Below are positions 42,901 to 56,200 of a stretch of 64,000 nt of DNA, piece by piece. This stretch comes from Odiellus spinosus (lineage: Eukaryota; Arthropoda; Arachnida; Opiliones; Phalangiidae): NCBI GenBank assembly GCA_963920705.1, contig OY987233.1, forward strand, positions 7,244,001 through 7,308,000, written 5' to 3'. The notes under the pieces were generated by a model. It ran no database searches. It was not told where the DNA came from and was given only the letters and a program-made list of their open reading frames with translations. Within the stretch, counting starts at the first letter, position 1, and each line of letters opens with the position of its first letter. The position numbers were made by a program, and so were the translations under genes.

Positions 42901-43788
42901 CGTTTCCTCACACTTTTAAGAAGTTTTAGATTCGTTAGTTTTAGATATATTCATATCTTTTAGAACTAGCAGACGATGATTTTTTTGGAATATTTCTGTG
43001 TGGACATATAGTTATTTCAAAGTGTGATCATGGTGCGAAAACTTGGAAACGGAACTATGAATTTAATTAAAGAGATCCACCGAAACTTTCCTGTTTTTTA
43101 CTTTCGCTTCGATGGTGACTCCATCCCTCAAAAGTCATTTGCCATGTGTTTTTCTCATAAGTAAAGTATACGTTGGGCCAGTTAAACTAATAGTTCATGT
43201 TATAAACTAGGCCTAAAAAAAAAAAAAAAATTGATCTAGACTCTAGGAAGTTTATTTAGAATACATATTTAAGGACCAAAGTTGCCCAAGGGCAAAACTA
43301 AAAATATCGGTTACGCATAGCTTGGCCATCTAGGTTACATTTAATCGCTCTACTTGCCTTGAGTAGCTCTACCCAATTATTATTACCCCGTTAGTCAGAA
43401 TTGGGGGAGCCTTGGACCTCTTTGCGCAGAATCACAGAATCTAGGAGGAAAACCATAATTTTATTGGCCGAAAAATCGCTATGAGTCACTCGGTAGACGT
43501 CACGAAGGGATAATCCTATAGAGGGCACTGACCAGTTCAGTTCAGTTTTACACAAAAAAATAAATTTATTTCGCCTTGGAGTACAAAAAATTTGACAGGA
43601 GTGGATAGTTGAGTATTAAAAATTATATATGGGAAACTACTTTAATCACATTGAAGAGAATTCTACAATAAAGATAAAACAATCCAGCTATAGTACCGGG
43701 AGATACAAAAGTTACCAGTGATCCATGGGGGTGCTTTTTTATCTAACCAATAAACAGACATTAAGTCTGATGATGATTTTTGCTAATA

Positions 43789-44055
43789 TTTAAAGGGAGA
43801 ATGCAACCTAAAAACGTTTTTTTTTAATCGATTCTTTACGTTTAAGAAGGCCTAATCCACCAGTAAAACAATTTAGACAAATATTAATCTTGATTCATGG
43901 AGATCCAAATTTTCTTGGAATTGAAGGCTTCTCCACCAATTGAATGTTATTGGAAGTTTCATGGATATCTTTCCTTAACAATTGGTCGCTGACCCATCAA
44001 TGTGAACAATTTCAGGATCTCCATGAATACAGCGAAGCCTTTTTAGAAAAAGCAG
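43789..44055. mobile_element. Family B foldback MITE, copy 5 (right arm truncated)
   Basis: Left end TTTAAAGGGAGAATGCAACC is intact with TTAA; the core CATGGAGATCC.. / GGATCTCCATGAATAC is present; the right arm ends early near 44055. Confidence 0.75.
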
Positions 44056-45184
44056 ACTAATTTACTATTTTGGGGTGGAAAAATAAAAAGTAAAAATTAA
44101 GTTTAAAGATAGTAAAACATTTTGACAATGATAAACTGGTAAAGGACTTTTAATTTTTTGTTTGAAGCCGAAAAATGGCTTAAATACAAATTTTTCACCT
44201 AAGAACAAATATATAGCTGGACAATACCGGCCAAACAACTATACTGTTTTTTTGGTTTTTTTTTTTTTCAAATACGTGTACGAATACAAAAAAAAAAAAA
44301 AAAAGATTATTGAACAAATTAAAGGTAACTTTTTATCCCAGTTTTCCGTTCCTTTTTCTTATTTGAATAATACAGTTGTATAAATGACATTAAGCAGTAT
44401 CGAATAAGGGTTAGAGAATCTTCATTTTAATTCTTCCATCACTCGTATCACAAGAAGCCAAAAGATCTAAATAATATTTTCCTCCGTGTTTCCATTACTA
44501 TATATTTGGTTTTTTTTTAAATCAACGAGACTGCGAGGTGGCGGTCTTTAAAAATTTGTGCAAATCGAACACTCCACAATGTATTTTTTTTTATTAAGAT
44601 TAAGTTTAAACGGAAGAAAATATAATTGGTTATTTGGATAATCAATATTTCGTTAGGGTTATCTAAAATTTCATAGTCATAACGTTATTACGCTCTTATT
44701 AATAGGAAATTGCTATAAATTTGTCTAAAGTGGTGAAAAAGGGTGGGTAGGGAAACTAAGAGAACGTGAAGATTCAAAAAGAAATGTAAGATCATAAAAA
44801 ACTTTTTTTTTTAAGATTCTAGCGACATTATAGCTTAAAATTCAATTAAAACTTAAATATTTTGGAAAAAGAAAATCAGAGGACATATAACGAGTTACTG
44901 GTTAAGGAATTAATCTTAAAAAAATCGCGGTTTTAATTTTTTTTCGATCTACGTGAGGGAATTGGGGATCTAAGAAGGGTTCATTTTGGGTCTTTTTAAA
45001 TTGCTTTTATAATATGTACGTTACGTTTTGTTGGTTTTGTTTGTAAGAGTATGAAATTGAAAGCTGCAAAGGGGTGCGGTTCTCGCGTGAGCCAGCCAGA
45101 TGTGTGCTTGATTTTATTTAATCATTGTTTTTATTTTGAATTTTTTTTTTTTTATTTATTCCCCTTTTCTTTGGACTGCGCACG

Positions 45185-45230
45185 TTACTGAGCTTTCTCT
45201 TTAGGTCCAAAAGGAATCTTAGATTTCACA
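45185..45230 (-). CDS. RTN: Reticulon terminal coding exon
   Basis: Encodes [14 protein letters not shown] and TAA (45187-45185) after a TCTCTTTTAG acceptor. The lysine-rich tail resembles the C-terminal ER-retrieval-like ends of reticulons, though no strict KKXX is present. AATAAA-type words on the minus strand at about 45157-45130 could be polyadenylation signals, though the DNA is so AT-rich that this is weak. Confidence 0.93.
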
Positions 45231-48200
45231 CTAAAAGAGAAAAGAACAACCAATGAGGTTAGATTAGAGTTAGGGATCAAGATGGTGTCAATTTATTTTG
45301 CGCAGAACACCAGCTCTATCTCTATATTTTATAGAAGAATTGGAATTGAATTACAAATGACGATCAGCCCATAACATTAGACGCTAACGAGTCTACTGGA
45401 TTAAATTGTCACTTTATAATGAATGACACCATTAAACCTTGAAATATCGAAACTCTGAAAGGAAAAGAACCTATTTCCTTAAAGTTTCTTGCCCTTAGCC
45501 TTGCAGATGATTAAGTAAATGGTCAAGGTCATTGGTTACAGTAAAAGGCAATTTTATAACCAGAGTTTGTCCATTACTTTTCTAGGCCTTGGCCTTTGAG
45601 CGAATTAAGTATTTGATCAAGGTCTCCTATTTCTGTTTTTTTTTTTTTTTTATAGTTGCTAGAGCTTGGCTTTGCAGAAGAGACAACAGATGATTAAGAA
45701 TTTGGTCAAGGTCAATGGTTTTAATTAAAAAGGTAGCTTTATTGTCCACTGTTTCTGTATTCCCTTACCGAAAGAGTTAGTCTGATCTGAAGAAGTCCTC
45801 AAGAACACTACAAAAGTCTTGGGGATGTCTTAAAGACTTTCCCAAGACTTCTTGACATAATAGAAGACTTACCCAAGACCTCTTAAGACTACACAAGACA
45901 CCCGAAAGACTTCCCCAAGACCGCTTAAGAGTAACTTTTTTTTTTGGTAAGTGTTTCTACTTTTTAGGCCTTGCAGAAGAAACCGCAGGCGATTAAATAT
46001 TTTGGTCAAGGTCACTGGTTAAGCCTAAAATAGTTCGTCTGCTTAAAAAGGGTCTCTTTAGTCGTTTTAAAGAACTAAAGCACATCCGTTAAAACTAGGC
46101 AAATATCTAACTGGATATAACTATTTTAAGCAATGTTAGGTTTTGTCATTATAATGTAAATTATTTTCAGGTAAGGCTAATGCATTTTTGGTAATGGGGA
46201 TCATTAGAACCAAAAGTTTTACAAGCATATTTTTGTTTTGATGGATAACGCTTTAACTTCCCCTCTAACTCGCTCAGAGAACTGATAGGGGAGAACTCGT
46301 AGCGCCATCTATCACTGATAAGTAGAAACAATGAGTTACTCGTGAATTGAAAGGCTTTTACACTTACGCATTGACAACCCCAGAGATTTGAGTGTTGACT
46401 AATTTGAGGTACTGATCAATCTGCGCTTGGTTTGTCTCGTAAACCTTGGGTAAACTGAAAATGGCGATGAATCCTAGAGAAAGAAAAGTCATAATCATAA
46501 AAATCTATATAGAAAAGAGAAATTTTCTAAAAATATACATACCAAGAGTAATCAACGTTAATCCATTGAACCAGGCACCCAAGTAAGTCAGACACCACAA
46601 GACAATACCGAGCTAAAAGTAAAATTTTATTATAGTTACTATAAATTGGAATTAATATTTTAGATATTTACTTTAATGGAGTCAACAAGGTCTTCGACAA
46701 GAAACATGCTTCGAAGTCTCACGATGGTTGATACTGCGTGATTAACGAGAATATCAGCCGTTTCATGAACTTTCTCTTGGGGAATGGAGATGTCGATTTC
46801 AAGAATTTCCCTGAAAAAGATACAATATCAAGTCTAGCGTAATTTTAGAACTATGTTAATTGTCCCTAAGAGAAAGTGTGAATTGGTCTAAGTTGGAACG
46901 AGGCTAAGATTGGACGCTTTAAAGTCGGGATTCATACAACATATAAAGAAAAATATGGCTGAAAACAAACTAGAATGAAAGCTCAGTTTCCAGTGCTATA
47001 AAATTGGGTCTTTAATGTGTTTGCAACTGATTTAAGCAACAAAAGTTTTTTAAATCATTAATTTCCTAGATTTTCTCTTAATTATGATTCACAGAGTTCT
47101 TTTACCCAAAATCATTTTTCCCTGTTAGTATAAACCCTGTACAACAACCAAAATTATCAAGTTAGGATATATTAGTTTTAAAGATTTAAACTATTTAGCT
47201 AGCCAAGGAGAGATAACTTCACTCAATACACTAGCCCTAATCTAATTAAGTTAATTAGAAAATCTTTGACTTAACTGATCAAGGGGATAAGAAATTGGTA
47301 ATAACTAGTTAAATTACATCAGCTATTTTTGATCAATTTTGAATTCAGTGAATAATTCATCGTCTTACTTAAATGGATGGCCCTCGCCGGACTTCTGGAC
47401 AGCTTGCAAGACATTCTTGTAGATTCTAAATGAGAGTGTGATGCTGATGACAGCCAATGCCAAATACGAAATGACGCTAATGAATGAGAAGTATCTCAAT
47501 GAGATCAGGAAGAGTAGCGACACGCCAAACACAATTCCACTCTTCTTCGGGTCTTGCCAATACACCAAGCTTGTTACTATAGGTAAACAAGTTTAAAAAT
47601 AAATTAGTTCATAATTACTTCATAACTTAAGACTAAATGATATTTTTCATTTTAATCATGTACAAAAGGTTTAACTGTCTATGGTTGAAGTAATTTGCAG
47701 TTATATTTTTAGATAGTGTTAATGAATAAACGTTTGACCTTTAAACTCGAAAAAAACACAATATTGATTGCTGACTCAAGAGTGCAGAATCATTGCTGTA
47801 TGAAGTTTTAGTCACGTGAATTTCAAATTACAATTTAATTTACTTTTACGAAGTCTACAATGAACAAAACCGTAGTTTTCAGGGCAAAGGTGGTTGAAAT
47901 AAGTCTAATTAGAAAGTTAAAAACCACAATTCTCCTGAACTTCCTGAAGAGAAAATGTTGAATGACACCAAGCCATTGTATAGGAAAAGCAAGGGGGTTT
48001 AACGCCATTGCCTTAGAAAATTGCACAATAATAAACGCAATTCTTTCTTCCCAACATAAATCATTAATTTAAAGGCCCTTCTCAGGGAAATATTGCACCA
48101 AAAAAAGGGGGGAAAAAAACACGTACTTTACGTGATGTAATTATGGTAATTATTTTAGGCCTAGGCTTACGAAGAAAATATGTACAAGCTCACCTTCCTA

Positions 48201-51200
48201 AAAAGTTAAAATTAAAAGCGTATTTAAATATTTTTAAATTATTTGCACGCATACCTGCGGGTAAGGTCATAACTTGCCACAAAATGCAGTTACTGCATTC
48301 ACTATTCTTGTTGTTCTCTTCGTTTAGTTTGGTATCATCTGAGACACTAGTGTCGGCATCCATTATTACGGCTTTATATATTGCTTATTTTACTTCAAAT
48401 GCTAATTAAGAGAAAGTGGCTGAAGCTAAACTAACGTCTAATGAAGAACATAAACGAAAAAAATATTGTTAAACCTCGATACTTTCTAGCTAAAGAGATA
48501 GTAGAAAAAAACAGCTCTAGTAGTCTCTAGAACGCCGCAAAATCGCGGAGAGAAGTCTCACTCTCAGAATTGGAGGGAAGGCGCGGTTCATTGATTGGAC
48601 GTTTCTCCGCATTTTTGCACGCGATAATACCAGGCCGTGGGGCCATCTGTTGTTTTCCCACGAATACGTAATATCCTAAAGCGAGGAATAGAGTACTAGA
48701 CTACTATAAAAGCAGACGATAAAGAAAGTACTAGATGTGTAAGAGAAATATGAGTAAAGGCGGTCTTGCCTTGGAAAACAAGCATTGATTTAAGCGTAAT
48801 GATGACTCATGAGGCTACTTATTTCCATTATAAAATATTGTATCCATTAGACTAGGATTTTAGAATTTTGTGACCTTAAAGGGAAAATAAAGTTAAGTCC
48901 GAAGGTGGAAGATAAGCTCGACATTCCAAGAAGAGATTTTCAAAGATCCGACTTTTGCTTTAAAGGCCCTTCCTGCTCCGAAACTTGTCCCTTTAAAATG
49001 CTCTTCCCTTACGCACGCAGCCTAGCTTTGACTGTACAATTTGTTTTGTACAACGTCGTCTGCTAAGGTAGAAAAGAAGGTGACTTTAAATGGGATTTCA
49101 AAATCGCAGATAGTCCCATAAATGCGTTCTCAAGCTGGCTATAAAGTTAGGAAATAACCCGGCTTATGTGTTTAGCAGCCGAATATTTAATTGGTCCGAG
49201 TTCAATTAAAGGGAATATCTGCGATTTTTCATAGCCCCTTTAAAGTCGACTTCTTTCCTAGCTTAGCAGACGATGTTGACCAAAACAAGGCTGCGTACAT
49301 AAGGGAAGATGATTTTAAAGGAGCAAATTTTAGAGCAATAGAGCCTTTAACCACGTAGTCTGCTTATAGCACACTCTCACCATTATAGCGCTATGGAAAG
49401 CACCTGTTATCATTAGGTTATAGAGTCCGCTTTATGGTGTCCAAAAAGTTCGTGAAGTGGCTTAAAGGGACTATCTGCGCTTTTCAAATCCCCTTTAAAG
49501 TCGCCTTTTTCTAACTTAGCTGCCCGACGACGTTGTACAAAACCAATTGTACAATCAAAGCTAGGCCGCGTGCGTAATGGAAGAGCATTTTAAAGGAGCA
49601 AGTTTCAGAGCAGATAGGGCCTTTAAAGACAGCGACACAAATTCATAAAACTTTCGCATGAGCTTTCGGGTATACACGCAATTACGTCATTAACCATATT
49701 TCACTCTTCCTTCTATGGCTTAGAGAACTGGTCGGTCAATCCCGGCAAGTCACATTTGATTCTACAGGTTGATGCCCTCAACTACTAATATATTATAACC
49801 TTCACAGTTGAGTATAGTTAGTACTATTTTTAGTTGCGCCGTATTTATTTAACTTATCAGTAATTCTTGACTAATATAGTGTTATCAAATCGACGGGAAT
49901 CACCATTTGGCGCAAGATATATATATATATATATATATAACCCATAAATTATATATTTCAATCAGCTTGGGGCCACGTGCAATTTGGGAGATTACATTTA
50001 TCAATAATCCTTGGAAAATTTACCCTTACAGCGTCTCGTGGCTAAAATTCAAATTGAAACCGATAATTTCGACGCAATTACGTGACGTCTCGTGTAATGT
50101 AACACTTAATTTTAAAAATGGAATATAAACCGAAACGAAAAATCGTCCGCTAACGAGCGTGACGTCATGTTTCCCAACGTCACATGAGCCGATTTTCGAA
50201 AACATTGGGCTTAGTGGCAGGAATGTTAATTTTACCATCCACCTCGGGACAGAGCTTTATAACCTCTTTAAATAAAACTTGTCCATATTGTTCTTTTTTA
50301 AAAAAAGGTTTCGAGGCCACGTAGGCCCTATATGGCGCTAAGTACCTTCGAGCTATTTAGAGCTATTCAGATGCTCCACTTCAAATTGTAAAGATATAAT
50401 TTGATTTTATCAAGAAATAAATGTTTTGAAAACTAAACATTTAAGTATTGTAATCAAAAGAATCAATTCAATCACGTGGACAAATATTTTAACAATGATA
50501 AATGGGTGTTTTTCTTTAAATTCTTTGTTGCCAAAGGTCCTAAAAATATCTCGACAAATATAAATCAATAAAGTGATAGGGTTAACTATAATCAACCTAG
50601 TTTTAAAATAATGAAACCATTTCCAAAATACTTCGATCGAAAAACCAGAATCATAATTTTTTACGCTGATATTAACGTTATTTACATTCAATACAAATAG
50701 CAGGACTATCTTCCGAGTTATTTATAGTTTAATATTAAATCATTTTTGATATTTGTTTAACTTTAAAAGAGGATTAATTAAGAAGCGAAGATTCCTACCT
50801 GCGAAACCTTCCATATTGTATAAATCGGAACGAAAATTGCGTATGTTACACGCGACGGGAAATAGCGATAAAAAGGAGAAAAACCGGTCACATGACCCAC
50901 TATTTTGACAGCAAACCGCTTTTAATATGCGGGTGATTGATTCAGTTCCCAATCTGATAGTTTCTCTCCCGTCTAGAGGCGATGATAAACTACTTTTTCT
51001 TTACGAGGATTTATATTATGTAGCAATTCGCCTAAACTTCAGTACATTTGCAAGCATTTCTTGGATTACAGGATATGTTTTGAATTAACAAAACTAGGCT
51101 TAGTATAATATGAGATCTCTTTTTCGTTTACTAAAAGCAAATCAATCGGAAACACATTTGATTAAACTTAGGACTAATTAACCATAATAATTATGGGATG

Positions 51201-53174
51201 GTGCATGAAGTGGAAAATAAAGGGATTTTTTTTATGGATTCTGCTTCTAAAAATAAGACTGTTTGCGTATTCCAAAAGTCTATAACTTTATTCCAAAAAA
51301 GTAAACAACGCCCTGTAACTTAATCCTATCTGCAAAGGCCCAGTTTTACGTCATAGCCCATCACTTAAAACTAGCCAAAAACGTCATCAACCCTGTCTGC
51401 CTCCAGTGATTTGGACTCTTCTCGATATTTTGAGTCGGGAGAGAGGGATGGAATTTAGGCGGGCCGCGATTGTCTATAGCCTATACCGTATTCCCTCCCA
51501 GCTTCGAAATGTCTCCAAAGAGTGGCACTTCCTCCATTCTATATTTACACCGACTGCGGCCGCTAGAGTGCCTCAAATCAGAATCTGCGGTACATATACA
51601 CAGAACTCTGCTGATAGTATTAAGCTACGGGAGGTTGTTTACTTTTATGCCATGAAGTGATAGACTTTTGCTTATAGTAAATACTCAGGAAGTGTTTCTT
51701 AATTGTAAAAATATTGATTTGTGCATTCAATTAAAAATAGAAACTTCAATTAATCAAAAGGCACCCCCATATTTGGTTTGATAAAATGATTGAAATTCCC
51801 GTCGTCTGCAAGAAAAGAAAGCAACCTAACGACAAGTGTTTTTTTTTATCAATATCTTATCGTTTAAATAAGTGGAATCTACCAGTAGAAAAATTACAAA
51901 CGAATATTAAACTAGAAATGAATTTAAAACTTACCAGGAAAATAGGCTTAGCTGGATTCATGGAGATCCTGAATTCCTTCGCATTGATTGGTCAGCGACT
52001 ACTCGAATGTTATTGGAAGTCTCAAGGAAATCTCGCCCTAACAACGGGCCTTTGCTCATTGGTCGCTGACCCATCAATGCGAAGAAATTCATGAATCCAG
52101 CTAAGCCTATTTTGATCGTAAGTTTTAAATTTATTTCTAGTTCAATATTTGTTTTTCGGAACTTTTTACTGGTGGATAAATAATTCTTAAAGGGAGAACG
52201 CAACCTAACAACAAGTGATTTTTTTTTATTGATTCCTTATTGTTAAAATAGGCTTAATCCACTGGCGAAAAAAGTTACGAACACATATTCAACTAGAAAT
52301 AAATTTAAAACTTACCATCAAAACATAGCGGGTAGAAAGAAGAGGAGTAGAAGGCCTGGCTTTCGCAAGGCAATTTTTGAATTCTCGCTTTTTTTGTGTT
52401 ATTTATTTGAAAAATCTGTCTCTCTACATCCGGTTCATCGCCATTGACTGGTTTTCAACCAATCAGAGCCTCTATGATGTCAAAGAAAACGTCGCGCGCA
52501 TACCGGAAGTTGAAATGTAAATTATCAAGCGGGAAACCTCCAAGCCAAGCCTTCTACTCCTCTTCTTTCTACCCTCTATGATCAAAATAGGCTTAGCGGG
52601 ATTCATGGAGATCCTGATTTCGTCGCGTGTAAGGTCTAGCGACCAATCGAACGCGATTGTAAGTCTCGTGGAGATCTCGCGTGAACGACGGGCCTTCGCT
52701 CATTGGTCGCTAGACCTTACACGGTGGCAATTCAGGATCTCCATGAATCCCGCTAAGCCTATTTTCAGGGTAAGTTTTAAATTTATTTCTAGTTTAATAT
52801 TTGTTTTGTAAACTTTTTATTGGTGGATTAGGCCTATTTAAACGATAAGGAATCGATAAAAAAAGAACTTGTTATTAGATTGCATTCTCCCTTTAAACGA
52901 TCAGGAAATCGATAAAAAATCACTTGTTAGGTTGCATTCTCCCTTTAAATGTGATATTCAACTATCGTGCTTCAAGTTTTAATTTTTCCAAACGCAACGT
53001 GGTTTCATTTTCCGTTTGATTTTAAATTTCAATTTTATTGTGGCATTACCTCTTTAATGAATTTATATTTGGGGACATGAAATTAGACACAGTAGATGCG
53101 TGTACTTGGGAAAAAATTTACTACTCCAAAAATTGGACTTTTATGGCGCCCTATAAATATTTAGGGCGCGCCCA

Positions 53175-53206
<32 letters not shown>

Positions 53207-56200
53207 CCTTCATATTATTATTTTTAGGAGGGAACTATTGTCACCTTATTGTGAAAAAATTATCACATGCTCTTAAAATTAAAGGGAAACTTAGAGCTAA
53301 AAATGGAACAGCTTTTAAAATTATTTTCAGAATCACCATGAGATTTTGAAACCAATTTTTAGACACGTTTATGGTGTTTAAATTAATTTCTAAAGTTCGG
53401 TGAAATTTCTATAAATGTAAATATGAATTCGGAACAATCATAATATGTCAGCCTTTAATAGAGCTTGTAATGTTTTAACATTAAAAGAATAGGCCGGCGT
53501 TTGATGCCTAAGACATTGGCCATCAAACTCCGGCCTATTCTTTTAATGTTATGGCATTACAAGCACTGTTGAAGGCTAAAATAATATGATTGGTCCGAAT
53601 TAATATTTACTTTTATTCAAACTTTACCAAACTTCAGAAATTAATTTAACCACCAAAAACGTGTCCTATACTTGTTTGAAAGTTTTCGAATACTAAGATA
53701 TCTATAAAACTAGAATTAATTTATTATATATTCACTGCTTTTGAAATATACATAGTTTTCACTAAAGGGGGTAAGTGTCGTTCCCCCCATGTTGCCAACC
53801 ACTTGTGAGTGCAGAGGGAAAGGCTAGAGTTCAGTTTTGAAACTGATCTGTTCTGAACTGCACTCACAAGCTCCTGGCAACCTGGGAATGAAAGCAAAGC
53901 TGGGTAAGAGGGGTAGAATTTTCTTTTGCCCCTTTACTGAAAACTATGTATAATCAAACTTGAAATGGAATGCTTAGTATTCAAAGAAGGGTAAGAAACG
54001 TTCAACTACGAACATGGCTAGCCCTATTTGAAGGGTGTGGTTTATTTTTTCCTATATTTAGGCCAGTAGACATTAGCTTTCTATAAGGCCTAAAGCTTTT
54101 GTTAATTGAATCAGACGATCGTGAATGTCAATCACATATTACCCGTTCGCGAAAACAAATTCATTTCTTATTCTCGAGTTAATACGTATCCGAATGCAAG
54201 GCAAACTTTTTATTCGTACTCATTGTTATAGGAAATTGATTCGTTATACGAGTTATTCATTCGCCGATAAGAAACATTTGAAACTCGAGTTTCTTCGCGG
54301 ATTTTAACCCAAATTGAGATCTCGAAGCTAGAATGTAGTGATTTAGTCGCTGTTCCTTTCAATTTAGATTAAAATATAATTATTATATTTCATTCTACAC
54401 GGATTTCGAGAAACGCCGTATTTTTATCTTCGCGTTATCCGTTCGAATAAACGCGTAATTTGTTTATTAATCGAGCTTAAACTTTTATCTTCGGATAATT
54501 CGCGGATGATACGCGTATGTATATATAATTTGTTTTTTATATTAAACAAACAATTCATCCGAGATTAAAATATCAGAAAAACGCCTAGTTTTCAATCGAT
54601 ATCCTAAGTTATTATTCGATTCCGAGCCTTAGTAAGTACTAAGGGACAAACTGGGAGAATATGGAGTCAAAATAATTAATTGAGGGAGCATGCTTTATTT
54701 TTGAGGGGGCATGGACTCATGGTACTACTTCCAAATTTAAAACATTTTTGGAAAGCTTTTGGAAAGTTACACGAGATCGTTTAAAACCTCAGACCATAAT
54801 TTTAATTTGAAACGAAAATGGAGTACATGCATTTTATATTTAGAAAGTAGTGTGTCTAGAAATAAAATTTTGGAAAATATTCCACATCGGAATTTTTTTC
54901 AAAAAATATTTTAAGAAAGATAGGTGAGATGTAGACCATACTATATCATATATTCACCGAGTTGGCAATGTTACACGGAATTACATTAACGCGGAGATCT
55001 GGCAAGGGATGATAATGTAGCTGTTCCGTACGTGGCAGATGTTTCAAGCACATCCAAATATTTTGAGGTCAGCAGACGCAGACTCAAACTATTGCCAAAG
55101 GACCTTCTCGATTCTTAATGACTTTAAGGATGATCCATTTTTGGAAGGGGGCCCTTAAAATGAACACTTTATAATATTCAAAAATACTTCTAGAGATCGG
55201 AATCGAATAATGATTAACTTAGGATATCCATTGATAACTAGGCTTTTTTCAGATATTTTAATCTAGGATAAATTGCTTGTTATTATAATGCCACAAATTA
55301 TATTAACAGACGCGTATCAAATGGATACGAATTATACGGAGATAAAATTTTAAGCTCGATTAATAAAAAAATTACGCGTTTATTATAACGGATAACCCAA
55401 AGATAAAAATACGACGTTTCTCGAAAACCTTGTAGAATGTAATATAATAATTATATTTTAATCTAAATTGAAAGGAACGGCGACTAAATTACTACATTCT
55501 AGCTTCGAAATCTCAATTTGGGTTAAAATCGGGGAAGAAACTCGAGTTTGAAATGTTTCTTATCGGCGAATGAATAACTCGTATAACGTATCAATTTCCT
55601 ATAACAATGGGTACGAATAAAAAGTTTGCCTTACATTCGGGTATACGTAATTAACTCGAATAAGAAATAGATTTGTTTTCACGAACGGATAATATCTGAT
55701 TGACATTCAGGATGGTCTTATTCAATTAACAAAAGTTGTACGAATTCTGAGCTCTAAATACACAATTTTGATTTCAAAAATTAGATTAAAAGCTTTTCGT
55801 TAAATTTTTCTTTTTGATATGAGGCTGTCACCATTTTTTTTCGAATATGGATTATATTCTTAGTTTTATCTTACTATGAAAACGCCATATTCAAAATTTG
55901 ATACCCCTGGGTTGACGTCTTCTTAAGAAACATCAAAATTAAATTGTCAAAAATATATGGGTCAATTTTATTATTGATAATGTGACGTGTTTATGGAACT
56001 TAACCATATTTTTCATACGAAAGGTAGTTGATTTAATGCTTTAAGTACTTTTAGGAAAAATACCGCGCAAAAGCAACCACAACGCGCGAGAATTAATGTT
56101 AGATCAACACAATAGCGAAATCTCACAACCACAAAATAACGATTATAAAATATGTATTTTAACTGTTGTGGTAATTTTGTTTCGATGACATATAGATGTA

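Larger units (their letters stand above)
38813..45184. other. Intergenic region between MARK and reticulon
   Basis: 6.4 kb. Contains a repeat with ACGAAGCCAAAGGTACAGTGG-type sequence (39420-39700), family B (39872-40143, 43789-44055), family A (40431-40614), family C (40615-41003) and the possible MARK promoter patch (42385-42900). The rest, notably 41004-42384 and 44056-45184, has no recognised feature apart from homopolymers. The far right end is the probable reticulon 3' UTR. Confidence 0.6.
51810..52944. mobile_element. Family B foldback MITE, copy 6 (host of a nest)
   Basis: Left part 51810-52190, right part 52893-52944. It is split at an internal TTAA (in the consensus TATTTAAACGAT) by another family B copy and resumes exactly with TTAAACGATCAGGAAATCGA. 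The right end CATTCTCCCT is followed by TTAA; the left end is decayed. Confidence 0.85.

Noticed and set aside
48143-48409. 88-codon plus ORF
   Set aside because: Antisense shadow of the short-isoform reticulon first exon.
50410-50691. 93-codon hydrophobic minus ORF with SGF..HPF spacing faintly like a reticulon hairpin
   Set aside because: No splice sites, no conserved reticulon residues beyond a few letters, and AT-rich DNA readily encodes hydrophobic ORFs by chance.
51406-51660. Two overlapping plus ORFs of 84 and 61 codons in GC-richer DNA
   Set aside because: No recognisable domain; the flanks resemble an interspersed repeat also near 3.5 kb.
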